A DNA stretch of 64,000 bases from Torymus aiolomorphi (taxonomy: Eukaryota > Arthropoda > Insecta > Hymenoptera > Torymidae), in contig CM070877.1 of the NCBI GenBank assembly GCA_036365515.1, positions 57,200,475 through 57,264,474 of the forward strand. Reading direction: 5' to 3'. A program made the position numbers and the translations under genes. The notes under the pieces were generated by a model, which was not told the DNA's origin, did no database searches, and worked only from the letters and a program-made list of their open reading frames with translations. Numbering within the stretch: the stretch's first letter is position 1; every line of letters begins with the position of its first letter. Positions 11,503-22,968 of this stretch are shown one piece after another.

Positions 11503-12270
11503 AACGGAAGCTCGCAGATGCAGCTCGTCGTTAGAATGGCTGTCTCAGCATGCGCACAAGTCGCTGAGTTCTACGCACAGGAAGGCATCGCCATAGGCAG
11601 CCTTTCGCTGTGAAGGAAGTAAAATGTGCTACATTTAGGGCTTCCACAATACTCGAGATAATCTCGATATCGCCATGCGCTGTCTTGAAAATCGAGGCAA
11701 TATCGAAACAAAAAAAAATATATTTTTCAAAACAAAGTCGAAATTTGCGAATAGGGAATATTTTGTCCACAAGATTTATATCAAGATCTTGCAAACTGAT
11801 GATTTTGGGGATCAAATATAGATAAATAATATAGCGCCATGAATTTAATAAATGTTTACAGTCCATTAGCAATGTTATTAACTTTTGTTTGAATCGATTA
11901 ATTAAAAACCCGGGCAAAACAAGACACCCAACCTTCTTGAATATTATTATGTGATAATAAAATATTTAGCACACACCCTACTACTTAAATTATAAAAGTC
12001 ATCAGCGGAGCGGAGACCACTGCTACAATATAAGCTCCTTCGGCACCTACGTCGCATATGAAAAAGTGTGCGCGCGATAAACTCACCAACACACCGAGGC
12101 GGTAAAATGTAAAAAGACCCCCGCAAGCGAACGGCCACAGTAGGCTATAGCGCCGACGTCACACATAAACAGGTGTGCACGCGATAGACTCACCAACACA
12201 TCGAGGTGATATAATGGAAAAAAAATCCGCCAGTGGACGGCCATAGCAGACTAATGCCAATGCTACACGT
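11503..12270. other. Unique-looking sequence with a short tandem duplication
   Basis: This is the continuation of the sequence into which copia copy 1 inserted. No convincing gene was found; a short open stretch (11517-11614, plus) ends in TGA and is too short to judge. Positions 12050-12153 and 12156-12258 are two diverged copies of a ~104-bp unit, both containing ACTCACCAACACA and a CGATA core. Confidence 0.45.
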
Positions 12271-12279
12271 TTAGTGTCG

Positions 12280-12335
12280 GTCTTAGTTTTTCGAGCGCCC
12301 CTGGGCAAATTTGTCCATGGCGCCCCTCTAATGAA
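12280..12335. repeat. Possible hAT terminal region (GCGCCCCTGGGC...GGCGCCCCTC)
   Basis: The imperfect palindrome GCGCCCCTGGGCAAATTTG / CCATGGCGCCCC lies about 240 bp beyond the stop of the hAT transposase remnant. It may mark the 3' end of that element. No matching terminus was found on the other side. Confidence 0.3.
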
Positions 12336-12574
12336 TTCAAAGTTAGTATATCGAAACTTTTATTATCAAATAATGGCAAAATTTAATCAAAATTATTTAA
12401 TTTTAAATAACTCGAGTAATAATAAAAATCTTGAGATGGTAATTTTTATTGTAGATATAATTAATGCACAAAATGTTGTAGAAAGGAGAATAATGGATTT
12501 ATAATTATATGTATAATACTAATTATATGTATAATATAATACTACGTTTTATTTTCTAAACAAAAATAAGATAT

Positions 12575-12826
12575 TTACAGTTTTAACTCAAAATTAAGCA
12601 ACAAAAATCCGAACTGTTTAATTAGTGTGGTTAAATCTGGATTTTCAGCAATTTCGTCTTCTATCGACAATGTTCCTAAGCTGGAAAGTCTTTTTTGAGA
12701 CATTGTTGGTCTCGATTAATTTTTATTAGCTTTAATTTTGAGAAACTTCTTTCACCACTTGCAACGGTTACTGGAACAGTTAATAGGATTCGAATAGAAA
12801 TCCATACATTAGGATACAAATCTAAC
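12575..12826 (-). pseudogene. hAT transposase C-terminal dimerisation domain, fragment
   Basis: Minus-strand translation gives the hAT dimerisation signature (PVTVASGERSFSKLKL). After a small deletion/frameshift near 12720 it continues as MSQKRLSSLGTLSIEDEI to a stop at 12575. This domain closes hAT-family transposases and mediates multimerisation; catalysis needs upstream DDE residues that are not visible here. No N-terminal part could be traced to the right of 12826. Confidence 0.8.
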
Positions 12827-14240
12827 AAACAAAACGGTGTTAAATAAAATAAGTTATAAATTATAAATTAAATTTAGTTTGAACAATAATTTACAGTTTA
12901 GTATTGCTGTTTTTCAGTTTTTCAGACTTTATTTTTACACGAATCTTTGAATGAGGCTCCTCCGGGTTTAGTTCTTTAATTAGGCTTGTGGTTGATAAAT
13001 TAAGATTATGATTGAATAATAATTTCAAGTGTGTAAGTTTAAGTACATATTTCATAAAGTAATTATTTTAGCTATACATTTTAATTAGGATAACAAAATA
13101 TAGTACGGTCTTGTTACTACTAACATTTATGGTAAATTCAAGTTAATTTTAAGGATTCCTGTACAAAAAATGAATCAAACATTTACTATAAATATTTAGA
13201 AAATTGATCAGCGTTCTCCAGATATAAGAACACGAAAATTTATTCGGAATTACTAATCTTAAATAGTAGAAGGAACTTATTTATTTTTATTAAACCTTAT
13301 ATTACATTATGTCTAATTTAATATTTCTTTTACTATAATATATAGTCGTATTTACTATGAAATTATATTTGAGAATATTGAAATAAAAATAAGAGGGAAA
13401 AGGGGGACACAAATTTGAATTCCCAGAAATCGGAAAATTATCAGCATTGAAAAATTCGATGTACTTATGTATGTGGCTTTTCTTAAGCGGGAAAATTCTC
13501 GAAAATGGGAAATTCTGGCTTACGTTCTTGTGCGATCGAGAAGAGCATTCAAAAAAATTTATTTCAATAAATCCTCACAAAAACTTACGAAACATTAGCA
13601 ATTATAGTGAAATACGCGATCCGACGGCAAACGCGATAACGTCGTTTTTGGTTAATTCAATAATTACGTTATGCTTCTTGTAGAAACAATTACGCCATAG
13701 TTCCAAGAGACACAACGGGAACAGAGCTTTGAAAAAGGAAAATTTCATAGTTGCAAAATAAACTAAACAATTTTTTTTTGATTACCGAAAACCAAAAATT
13801 ACCATACATGGGTGGCTTACATTACACGTTAAGAAGGATAGCTTTTCGGATACGTCTTTTAAGCCATAAATTAAATCAACGGTTATAGACTTATATAAAT
13901 CAACGCATAGAGGATAGCGTACTTGGCATAGAATGCAGGGTGCGAGATAAGAATGCTCACGACTACGTCATGTGCAGGCGTGATAAACAAGCAGCACACG
14001 TGCAAAGTAAGTGAGTGACGAGGCCGAGCATATATACAACAGGAAAATGCATCAGCTGTACGCGAGGGGTCACTCACTCTCGAAATAAACCATGCACGAG
14101 GGACTTCAAATAAATGATATTCTATAACGGTTTCTAGCAATCGCAATAATCGACATAAAATTGATTGGAATTGCGCCAATACATCCGTAATCGATCATAT
14201 CTTATGTTAAAACAAAAAAAAAAACAAATAAAGAAATATT
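12827..14240. other. AT-rich region, no gene recognised
   Basis: Open frames at 13447-13683 (+) and 13883-14179 (-) have no recognisable domain or composition and are probably chance. No TE termini are evident. An A-run near 14213-14224 lies just before the palindromic element. Confidence 0.4.
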
Positions 14241-14244
14241 TTAA

Positions 14245-14921
14245 GGGGGCTAGCCACCTTTTTTCTCTGAAATAAGAAGTCACATTTTAATACATAAATG
14301 TAAACTAATTATTTCATACTTTTTACATATAAAAGTGGGTATATTTACCTTACCTTAAAACTTTCTCCGATGGGCCTTTTATATGGTCCAGAACCATAGT
14401 CATCGATGAAACAAGTTTTTTCACTAACCGTAAGCTTTGAAATTTTCCTGTGGATGGATTGACTCCAGATTTGAACTAAATTACTCCTGAATAGTATAAT
14501 TCTCATATGAGTGTAGGGATTTAGGATTAAATGTTGGAAAAAATTTTTACATCAGAAAAATTATGAAAAAATATAAAAAATTTTAAAAAATTTAAAAAAA
14601 AACTCTTGAAAAGCAGCACAATTTTTTTTTCTCATTAGATCAAAAATCCCTACACTCATATGAGAATTATACTATTCAGGAGTAATTTAGTTCAAATCTG
14701 GAGTCAATCCATCCACAGGAAAATTTCAAAGCTTACGGTTAGTGAAAAAACTTGTTTCATCGATGACTATGGTTCTGGACCACATAAAAGGCCCATCGGA
14801 GAAAGTTTTAAGGTAAGGTAAATATACCCACTTTTATATGTAAAAAGTATGAAATAATTAGTTTACATTTATGTATTAAAATGTGACTTCTTATTTCAGA
14901 GAAAAAAGGTGTCTAGCCCCC
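14245..14921. mobile_element. Palindromic (fold-back) TTAA element, copy 1, 677 bp
   Basis: The two halves (about 14245-14565 and 14600-14921) are near-perfect reverse complements, so the whole element is a hairpin with a short A/T-rich centre. The ends are GGGGGCTAGCC and its near complement, flanked by TTAA at 14241-14244 and 14922-14925. A TTAA duplication points to piggyBac-type mobilisation, although the terminal bases differ from classic piggyBac ends. It has no coding capacity. A copy of the same length lies at 23941-24617. Confidence 0.88.
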
Positions 14922-14925
14922 TTAA

Positions 14926-15484
14926 GGGTTTCGCGATAAATAAATAAAATGTCGGTAAGAAAAAAAGGAAATTCTCTAGGAGTAAGTTATGAATTACGAT
15001 AAAATAATTTAAACAAATATCGCATCCAATTGTAAGCCGGAATAATAATAATTAAACGCATATATTAATCAACTTAAAAGACAGTCTACAAGTAAAACCC
15101 AAGAAATATGCAGCAAGCAAAAAAAAAAATGTTTAAAACAAACTACATACTACTGACACAGAAATCGGGGCGTCATAAGGGATAGATAGAAAAAATAAAA
15201 AAGAAGTTTTTACTAGAAAATTTTGGGGAAAAATCTATACTTGTTAGGACAACAATCGAACTATTAGAAATAAATAATATAAAGAGTAGTTATCCTTAAG
15301 TTAACTAAATCATTTAAATTATCCTCTCTTAGAAGAATGATGACGGAAATGTGAAGCCGAAATAAAACCTTTGCGATTGGTCAAGTCCGTTTAAAAGGAG
15401 CCCGTGATTGGTCGATGGTGACGACATCTTTTCGCTTAAGATCTTAGCTGATTGGTCCAAGTAAGACCCACAAAGTTTGAAATT
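14926..15484. other. Intergenic AT-rich sequence, nothing recognised
   Basis: No coding pattern or TE terminus was seen. The stretch runs into the A/T-rich 3' tail of the minus-strand CR1/Jockey-group element. Confidence 0.4.
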
Positions 15485-15755
15485 ATGAAATATTTAAACT
15501 AAAAATATTAATATAATAATAATATATAATAATATATTTATTTATTTCGGACTGTGCCAAAAAGAGTTACAAGAGTTACATTGTTATTGTGTTCACAATA
15601 ATAATACTACTGGTACGCACAAACATTGGAGAAGACAAGACGTTACATGAATATCACAGAATAAATATAATTAATGTTACAATTACGACACTGTTTAACC
15701 ACTAGTCAAGAGTTTAATACTGAAGTAAAATATCACAGAGAAGTCATCATGTCGC

Positions 15756-18700
15756 TCAGTCAAGAGTGAAAAAATAGTCAGATAGAGCAGATTTAAAGCG
15801 GCTTAGTGTCGGTAAATATTTCACGTCCTCAGGGAGAGAATTCCACAAGTTCACAGCTTGGACACGAGAAGATCTTTGTCCATAAGCAGTGTCAACTTTT
15901 GGAATTTTAAGATCCCTGCTGCCACCCCTAGCCGGTCGGGTGAGTTGGCGCTTCTCAAACATTTCATGTAAGTACGATGGAGCGCGAAAATTCAGAATCT
16001 TGTGAGAACGACATTATAGTATAGTCGTCTCGTGTCCGTTCGCAACCAGCCCAGCCTTCTCCGGTAGGGAGTGACATGATCGTTCCATTTTACTGATTAA
16101 ATGTACCGAATACATATTCTGTAACTTCTGTAATCTTGTTTTTTGTTCGTTTGTCGCGTCAATTGTGACTATGGAGCAGTATTCAAGGATAGGGAATATT
16201 AGTGCTTGCACTAGTTGACGACGAAGTAGTTCAGTGGTGCAAGATCGGAAAAATCGCAAGGAGTATAAAGCTCGACTTGCTTTGCTAATTATGTAATCAA
16301 AATGTGGTTTCCAGGAAAGAGTCCGATCTAGCACCACACCAAGGCTAAGCACCGTCTCAGCAAACGGGATAATGATCCCCGGGCTGAGGCTCACTCCCGG
16401 TGGACCCGACTTTCGAATGCGATTAGCAGTGACGCACAGTGTTCTATTTTGAAAAAAAATGGACAAAATGAAATATCTCGCGAACGGATATCGATAGCCG
16501 GATGAATCCAACTGCATTTTAAAATTGAAGTAATGTACAATAAAGGAAAAATAGTCCAGTACTGATCATTTGACCCTGTGACCTTAGAAATGAAAAATGA
16601 AAGTCGAATAAATAACGAATTTTCGGCTTTTTCATTGTAGACTTTGTATCTATCAATTTTTTCGATCAAAAAAATATGTACTCCTATAGTGTTTGATGCA
16701 AGGAATCCGAATTTGATGTCCACCAATTTGTTTTTAAAGCTGAAAACTCCATAAAAAATACGAAAAATTCACCCTGGAAGAAATGGAATATTATTCAGTA
16801 ATTTCGACTTCAGATTTAGATTCAGCTTATCATAATACATGGGTACACAAACGCTTGTATTTAATACAATTTTATTAAAGAGCATGAAAATATTGTAAAA
16901 AATGCCATTTTTTAATAACCCTTAAATTTTAATAATTCATATATGCACCTACAAATTTGTGTACTTGTATTTATGTAACCATGTATTTTGATTCGCTGAA
17001 TCCGAATTTGAAGTCGAAATTACTCAATAATGCTCCATTTTTTCAGGGTGAATTTTTCGTATTTTTTATGGAGTTTTCAGCTTTAAAAACAAATTGGTGT
17101 GCGATAGGACAATTCTGACATCAAATTCGGATTCCTTGCATCAAACACTATAGGAGTACATATTTTTTTGATCGAAAAAATTGATAGCCAGAAAGTCTAC
17201 AATGAAAAATCCGAAAATACGTTATTTATTCGACTTTCATTTTTCATTTCCAAGGTCACAGGGTCAAATGATCAGTACTGGACTATTTTTCCTTTATTGT
17301 ACATTACTTCAACTTTAAAATGCAGTTGGATTCATCCGACTATCGATATCCGTTCGCGAGATATTTCATTTTGTCCACTTTTTTTCAAAATAGAACACTG
17401 TATGACGCTTGGAGCAAAAAATATGGCTTGGGTTTTCCCGGGGTTGAGTCGAAGACCAGACTCCATTGCCCAATGTGAGACGGATTCAGCCGCTGCCGTC
17501 AGCTGTGCTACTCCATTCGCCATGTCCTCATACGGCACTTGTGTGTAGATTTGTAAGTCATCGGCGTAAAGTAAGTAGCGTATTTCGGTATTGCGAAATA
17601 AGTCTTGTACGTCGTTGATATATAAACAGAACAGCAAGGGTCCTAGTACTGAGCCCTGCGGTACACCAAGATTAGTGGCAGCCCATTCAGAGGTATCATT
17701 TTTGTTTAAGACTTGCTGCTTCCTATCCGTTAGATAGGAGTGAATCCAACAGAGAGCCAAGCGCGAGAGACCCATGCTGCTCAGTTTGCGTAGCAGTGCC
17801 GTATGAGAGATAGTATCAAAGGTTTTTGAGAAGTCGAATCATAGTGCTATTGTCACAAGTCGTTTGTCGAAGCCAGATCTGATGTCATCTGTGAGTTTCA
17901 GTAACGCAGTGGTAGTACTGTGATTTTTTCTAAAGCCAGTTTGAAGCGGATCGAGAATATTCTTTTGGATGATGTACTCAGTCAGCTGGTCATGGGCTAA
18001 TTTTTCCAGGACTTTTGAAACAAAGCACAGTAGTGCTATCGGACGGAAATCCGATGGCGAAGAGGGCGCCGATTTCTTTTTAAGCGGAATCAACTGCGCT
18101 TTCTTCCAAGCCCCCGGGAAAATGCCCTTATCGAGTCATGTGTTAAAAATATTTACAAGGAATGGATCAATCACGGGAAGAGCTTTGGCAACAACACCTT
18201 GCGGAATTCCATCCTCCCCCTTCGCCTGCGATGAGAAGTGAGCAACAGCAAGAATAACTTCATTAAGTGTAACATGATGAAAGGAAAAACCCTGCGCAGG
18301 AGCTGAATTGATTACTTCAGTAGCTTAGTTGAACGTATCGAGAGGGGAGCACGAGACGGCCGCAAAGTGTTTGTTAAGATCATTCAGCTCAAATCCGTGG
18401 AGGCTGTCAGCTGACTTGGGTAAAAGCCCAAGACTGCGTAACGCTTTCCAACAATTTCCGTTACTGTCAATGGTCTTTGTGAGGCGGTCGCGTATGTGCG
18501 TAGTACGTTTCCGTTGTGTTTCATTCGTAACGTCCCTGCGTAACTGAAGGAATTCGTCGAGGAAAGTACGATCACCTGTCCGTTTGAAGCGTCTTATGGC
18601 AGCATCGCGTTTATGTTGGAGGAGTGTAAGTTCACTGTCAATCCAAGGCGGGTGTCTCTTTTTTGGTATGATTGTTTGTTGGGGTGCAAGTGTGTCTATA

Positions 18701-19680
18701 GTGTACGTGAGGTTGTTTGAGAGTTGAGTCAACATGTCGGTCAGATCTGGCGCAGCAGAGTCGTACGTCGACCAATCACAGCTCCTCAACAGGGCATCGA
18801 CATCTGCGGCATCTATTTTACTAAAGGCCCTGTAATTAAAAGACTCACAGGGCACTGACGGTGTGAATCGATCAAGTGTCACCCCTATGGTGTTGTGGAG
18901 GTTGTGATGTGGCGCCGGTCGATTCTCCTGTTCGGTAATCGTGTCATTACAGTCAACGAGAATAACGTCTATCCACGTGGCAGGCGTGGTGGCGAAGTGA
19001 GTGGGCCTGTGATCGACTACCTTCAAGGCTAACTCGCTAGAAATGTCCCGTAGTCGAATCGCGTCGTTTGATGACTGTAAAAGATTAGCATTTAAATCGC
19101 TCATAATTATTTTACTTTTGTAGTCTCCAGAGTACAGCTTTAGGTCATCAGTAAAGAGTTGCGTTGTTGAGTAAGACGCGTCAGGCGGTCGATAGGCCAC
19201 AGATACAAGGACTGGCTCAGTCTTATTAATATTAACATACCCCAAGATGTACTCTGTAGTGTATGGTTTGTATGTCACAGTGGTATCTGATGTGGCGAGT
19301 ATAGTGACTTTGTATGAGTCACGCACATACATGGCCACCCCACCGCTACGTGTATTGCGGTCCTGTCTGATGAGCGAGTAGCCTTTGATTGCAACCACTG
19401 AATCGTCGATGCGTGGACCCAGCCGTGTCTCCGCCACACCAAATTGTCGTAAAATGGATTATCGACAAGGTACTGTCGAACCTCCTCAATGTGTGCTTTG
19501 AGAGAGCAGGCATTGAGGAAGCCCGCCCTTAGCCTCTTCCCAGAGGACGTGCGCTCACTCCTAGCCCTCTGCGGTATTCATGCTGATGCATTTGGTTTGA
19601 TAGAGGGGGAGATCGCCTGGAAAGTCGCGGTCGCGGGTTGACCATATAAATGCGCAATTTCGCTGAGGTCACTTGCTGAG
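15756..19680 (-). pseudogene. CR1/Jockey-group ORF2: endonuclease-reverse transcriptase, broken
   Basis: Reading from the 5' side: an APE-type endonuclease starts near 19540 (NACSLKAHIEEV) and frameshifts near 19440 before AETRLG. It continues to 18325 with the D-x-N motif (SDLNANL), while the expected SDH motif appears altered (HHNLHN). A stop near 18325 precedes the RT. RT blocks are PSDFRPIALL (near 18050), GVPQGSVLGPLLF (near 17650) and the catalytic YADD (LLYADDLQIY near 17560). The fold-back element at 16437-17400 interrupts the frame after AIFFAPS. The RT C-terminus resumes at about 16430 and ends near 15756 with VNLWNSLP, a typical CR1/Jockey ending. At least three disabling lesions are visible. 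Confidence 0.9.
16437..17400. mobile_element. Fold-back element with ~330-bp inverted arms, 964 bp
   Basis: The ends are CAGTGTTCTATTTTG and its exact reverse complement. The arms (about 16437-16770 and 17068-17400) are near-complementary around a ~300-bp centre. The flanking 9-mers AGTGACGCA and TATGACGCT share TGACGC in register, consistent with a decayed 9-bp duplication as made by Mutator-like transposases. It has no coding capacity. Open frames crossing its edges are chimeric. Confidence 0.85.
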
Positions 19681-19713
19681 TTGAAAACGTGGGACCTTTC
19701 TCCGTCATTCCAC

Positions 19714-20964
19714 CTAACCTTTACTGTTACAGTTTTTATTATTAACAACATTGGTTAAAAGAACCTCAACGTTTTCGGAATTTGATACACCGAGAGAAAT
19801 GCTCATGTTACCACAAGAGGGAGGAGAAGAAACTGAGAGATCAGCATCCTTCTGTACATTTTCCTGCAAGACAGGCTTATCACATAACGAGCTTATCGCA
19901 GAAGAGAGGTGATTTTCAAGTGCTACAATTTTCGTTTCTACGACATTCATGTGCTTATCTAACTGCTCTCGTAGCAACTGGCATTCTTTTGCCGACGCGT
20001 CTAGCTGACTCGTACGCTCTGCCAGCAGGGCTTCTAAAGAGTCCACCTTTGTTTCGAGACTGCTGATTTTCTGAACGAGGCCAGGCAAAACACCCAAAGA
20101 AACAGCAATCTCCCTAAGCTTGGACGCGATAGAGTCCTGCTGGGAGGCGATCGTCTTTTCAACGGTATCGCGGATGGATTCGGCGTAAGTCACGAGACTG
20201 GAGATGACAGAACCGTTCTTGAGTGTAGAGGAGTCGAGGCGGCTGAGGGTTGTTCTGCAGGAGTGACTGATAAGGGAGGCTGACGATGAGGATGGTTCAG
20301 TCACCAGGAGACTACTTCGTGGCGTTGGAACGAGGACGCTGAGTCGAGAGCGTGGCACGAGAGATGGTACATCGTTACCGCAGAAAGTCTTCTTCTTCTG
20401 CTCAGCATTATTCATACCTTTTGCCAGGTCGGCAGCTCGCCCACTACCTTCTTCTTCTACTGTTTCTTCGAGGTCAGCTGTTGTCGTTTGAGTAGCAGGC
20501 GATATGATGGAAGCGGCTGCAACGCTAAGAAGAGGCGAAAACGCCTGGGGTACCACAGCCCGCCAGACAGAGTCTTCTGCTTCGTCGCACGATTGCGAGC
20601 TCTTCTTCTTCTTCTTCTTGTTCTGATTCAGAGCTGGAGAATTGGACCCCGTGGTTGGCGTAGAGGAGCCAACGGGCACACGGTGGGGGCGTTGAGTGCG
20701 CGTTGCAGTTGGTGGAATGCGCATCTTGCCCGTCGTCGTTTTTATCGCGGGGGCCGTCGAGAGTCTACTCGAGGTAGTGAGATGGCGAATCGGTTGCTTC
20801 GAGCTGCGGCAGAGATCGCAGGGACTGTCTCGCTTTTTGCTTGCACATTTAGAATGGCAAGGCAGCTTGCATATCGGACAATAGTTTAGTGGTTGTGAGC
20901 AAACTTCGTTACACACAACACACCTTTCAGTATTATCGCTGCTTTTGGTAGACTCTTTTGGCAT
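19714..20964 (-). CDS. CR1/Jockey-group ORF1 protein, PHD-like zinc finger (416 aa)
   Basis: This is an intact frame from ATG 20964 to the stop at 19714. The N-terminus has a C4HC3 arrangement: C15, C18, C29, C32, H37, C40, C49 and C52, as in PHD fingers of CR1-type ORF1 proteins. A Ser/Thr- and Lys-rich linker follows. The last ~170 residues contain heptad-like stretches (near LVQKISSLETKVDSLEALL) suggesting a coiled coil for trimerisation. The role would be an RNA-binding chaperone that packages element RNA. It lies about 200 bp upstream of ORF2. Intactness contrasts with the broken ORF2 and may be chance. Confidence 0.85.
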   Translation of the reverse strand: MPKESTKSSDNTERCVVCNEVCSQPLNYCPICKLPCHSKCASKKRDSPCDLCRSSKQPIRHLTTSSRLSTAPAIKTTTGKMRIPPTATRTQRPHRVPVGSSTPTTGSNSPALNQNKKKKKKSSQSCDEAEDSVWRAVVPQAFSPLLSVAAASIISPATQTTTADLEETVEEEGSGRAADLAKGMNNAEQKKKTFCGNDVPSLVPRSRLSVLVPTPRSSLLVTEPSSSSASLISHSCRTTLSRLDSSTLKNGSVISSLVTYAESIRDTVEKTIASQQDSIASKLREIAVSLGVLPGLVQKISSLETKVDSLEALLAERTSQLDASAKECQLLREQLDKHMNVVETKIVALENHLSSAISSLCDKPVLQENVQKDADLSVSSPPSCGNMSISLGVSNSENVEVLLTNVVNNKNCNSKG

Positions 20965-21238
20965 CGTAACAGCTTAGGTGTTGACAGCTGACACGAGTCG
21001 GGATAGGTAGCGCGTAATCGAGGTTGGTTTGTTTTTGTTTTTGTTTTTATTTTGATTTTATTTTCAAACTTCCAGAGTTAAAGTTCGAGTTTGGCTCCGG
21101 AGATTCGAAAAGTGTGCCGTTGGAATGGTAAGAACGAACCGTAGGTGCAGATGTAACAAGAAGCAGGCCGATGTTGAAGAGGCCGCTGCAGAAGTTCTCG
21201 GTGCAAAGGTGCGGCGCTGCGACTACTGCACTCGATGC

Positions 21239-21325
21239 CAGCAATGGGAGCACAGATCGTCAGATCGCAGCAATGGGAGCACAGATCGTCAGATCGCAGC
21301 AATGGGAGCACAGATCGTCAGATCG
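21239..21325 (+). repeat. Three perfect 29-bp tandem units
   Basis: Three consecutive identical 29-bp units begin CAGCAATGGGAGCACAGATC. The array lies ~230 bp upstream of the CR1/Jockey-group 5' boundary. Such short direct repeats occur in some non-LTR 5' UTRs as promoter units, but none is proven here. Confidence 0.85.
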
Positions 21326-21326
21326 G

Positions 21327-22436
21327 AGTGGGATGAAGTACAGTAGAATAACTCTTCTGTAGCTCGCGGTGCCACTGCACACAGGTACACACGTACACTA
21401 GCACTTACGGTTCACGAAACAGCTATGCACACTATTAAAAAAATCTTTTGGGACCATGAATATGGTTTAAAAAGCCGGAGCCGTGCAGAGGCACGTCTGA
21501 TCGATACGCGCCACCTATCAAAACTCCTAAAAATATTAGGCATAAATAGTATTAATAACTTAAAATATGGTTGTGTATAACAAACAAGTATTAAAATTTC
21601 ATCTGTAGTTACAAATGAAGAACTATGAATACTGTTCTGATTACATCAGTTAAATTTCTAACCTCAAAATTTGAATTTAAACTAAAATAAATACAATCCA
21701 AGTTTCAATAAAAAATATTGGATAAATTTGGGAATGTCAAAAAGTAAAATAAATTTTCAATTCATAATATTTCAATACTAATTGTGTAATTGAAGGGAAA
21801 GGAAGAGCGCGCGCAGCGCGCCTGAACTTGCCAGTTAATATTAAAATACATAAATATAAAAAATATCTGTATTTAAATAATTATGTGAATGAAAAATATA
21901 TAATTATTATCATTTCATTAATATATAATAAATTAATTATTCGGAGATATTTGGATTACTAAAGAATAAGATATAATTAATTTTAAATTAACGTATACAG
22001 GAATAGATTGTTGATAAAATAATAATAATAAAATTAAGCGATAACAATAATTATTGTCTAAGTAATTAGTCGATATTAAAATATATAAGGAAAAAAGGAC
22101 GATTTAGTCGCTACTAAATACACTAAGAAATACGAGTTGGTTTGAAAAACAAAAAAAAACATAGATCTATCAAACATTTTCTAGAAATATTTAACAGAAT
22201 TGATCACCTTTTTCAAATAAAGGACACGTAAACGTATTCGGAACTGCTGGTCGAGATCCTTTGAATACCAAATACAAGACCTCTTCAGTTTCATACCGAA
22301 AACCAGGTAGCGCTTACACTACAGAGTCGCATAGGCAGCCAGTCTAGAGCGCCAAAGACCACTAGTGGCAGCACCAACCGCGACGAATACGCCTGCCAAA
22401 TGCAACCTACTACTACGGTACGCATAGGCTTTTACA
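21327..22436. other. AT-rich region, no gene recognised
   Basis: It contains a short GC-rich palindrome (GCGCGCGCAGCGCGC near 21807-21823) and otherwise A/T-rich sequence. Nothing coding was recognised. The right end could be the tail of a 5' LTR if the primer-site-like motif at 22438 is real. Confidence 0.3.
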
Positions 22437-22437
22437 T

Positions 22438-22452
22438 TGGCGCCCGCGGGTA
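22438..22452 (+). other. Possible tRNA-Lys-type primer binding site
   Basis: TTGGCGCCCGCGGGT resembles the TGGCGCCC core of tRNA-Lys primer sites used by some gypsy-group elements. If correct, the env locus downstream would be an internally deleted provirus lacking gag and pol. No LTR match between the two sides could be seen by eye. Confidence 0.3.
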
Positions 22453-22968
22453 AATCACCTTCATTTCAAAAGGGGAGCGCCATTTGTTATCAAGGCAGCC
22501 ATTTCTCTAGTGCGCCAGGTAAACACAACGGCTGCACACCCTATCATCTACCCTTACCATCTCTCATTAAACCACGCAGTAAAGGGAATGCTGTATACGT
22601 GTCTTATCAAAAAAGGGGAAAAATTAATTCAAATCACAAAGACAGATACTCAAACCAAACGTATAAATGAAATAAAGGAGGAAATTATGCAACGCTAATT
22701 AGATTCAGACATTAGGAGATCCAACACACTTTAAAAAAAAACATAAAAGGGGGGCTTGGTAGCCGATTAAAAAAATAATTGTATAAACAAACAATAAGAT
22801 ATGAGAAACAAATCTGAAGGAACGCAAAAATGTGTTCACAGAACCTTGGTCACCAAAGCAGCATCGAAGGATGACTTCGTAAGGTCAATCCTTGGAAGCT
22901 CAGAAATTATCATCGAAGAGCGAGAAATATTAGCCACCACAATCATGACATGGAAAATAATATAACAG
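22453..22968 (+). other. Leader/upstream region of the errantivirus env
   Basis: Short open frames (to about 22698) have no recognised domain. No gag or pol motifs are present, so the coding regions that normally precede env are missing. Confidence 0.35.

Larger units (their letters stand above)
15485..21010 (-). mobile_element. CR1/Jockey-group non-LTR retrotransposon (~5.5 kb incl. insertion)
   Basis: The minus strand carries ORF1 (zinc finger and coiled coil), then ORF2 (endonuclease and RT), then a 3' UTR ending in an AATA/ATT-rich tail near 15490-15545. The 5' side near 21030 has a (TTTTTG)n-like run. A 964-bp fold-back element has inserted in ORF2. Boundaries are approximate because no target duplication was identified. 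Confidence 0.85.

Noticed and set aside
13447..14179. Frames at 13447-13683 (+) and 13883-14179 (-)
   Set aside because: No domain, no splice or start context and no repeat relation; most likely chance.
16014..17548. Frames at 16014-16517 (-), 16391-16726 (-) and 17168-17548 (+)
   Set aside because: They are chimeric or internal to the fold-back element at 16437-17400; only parts outside it belong to the retrotransposon ORF2.
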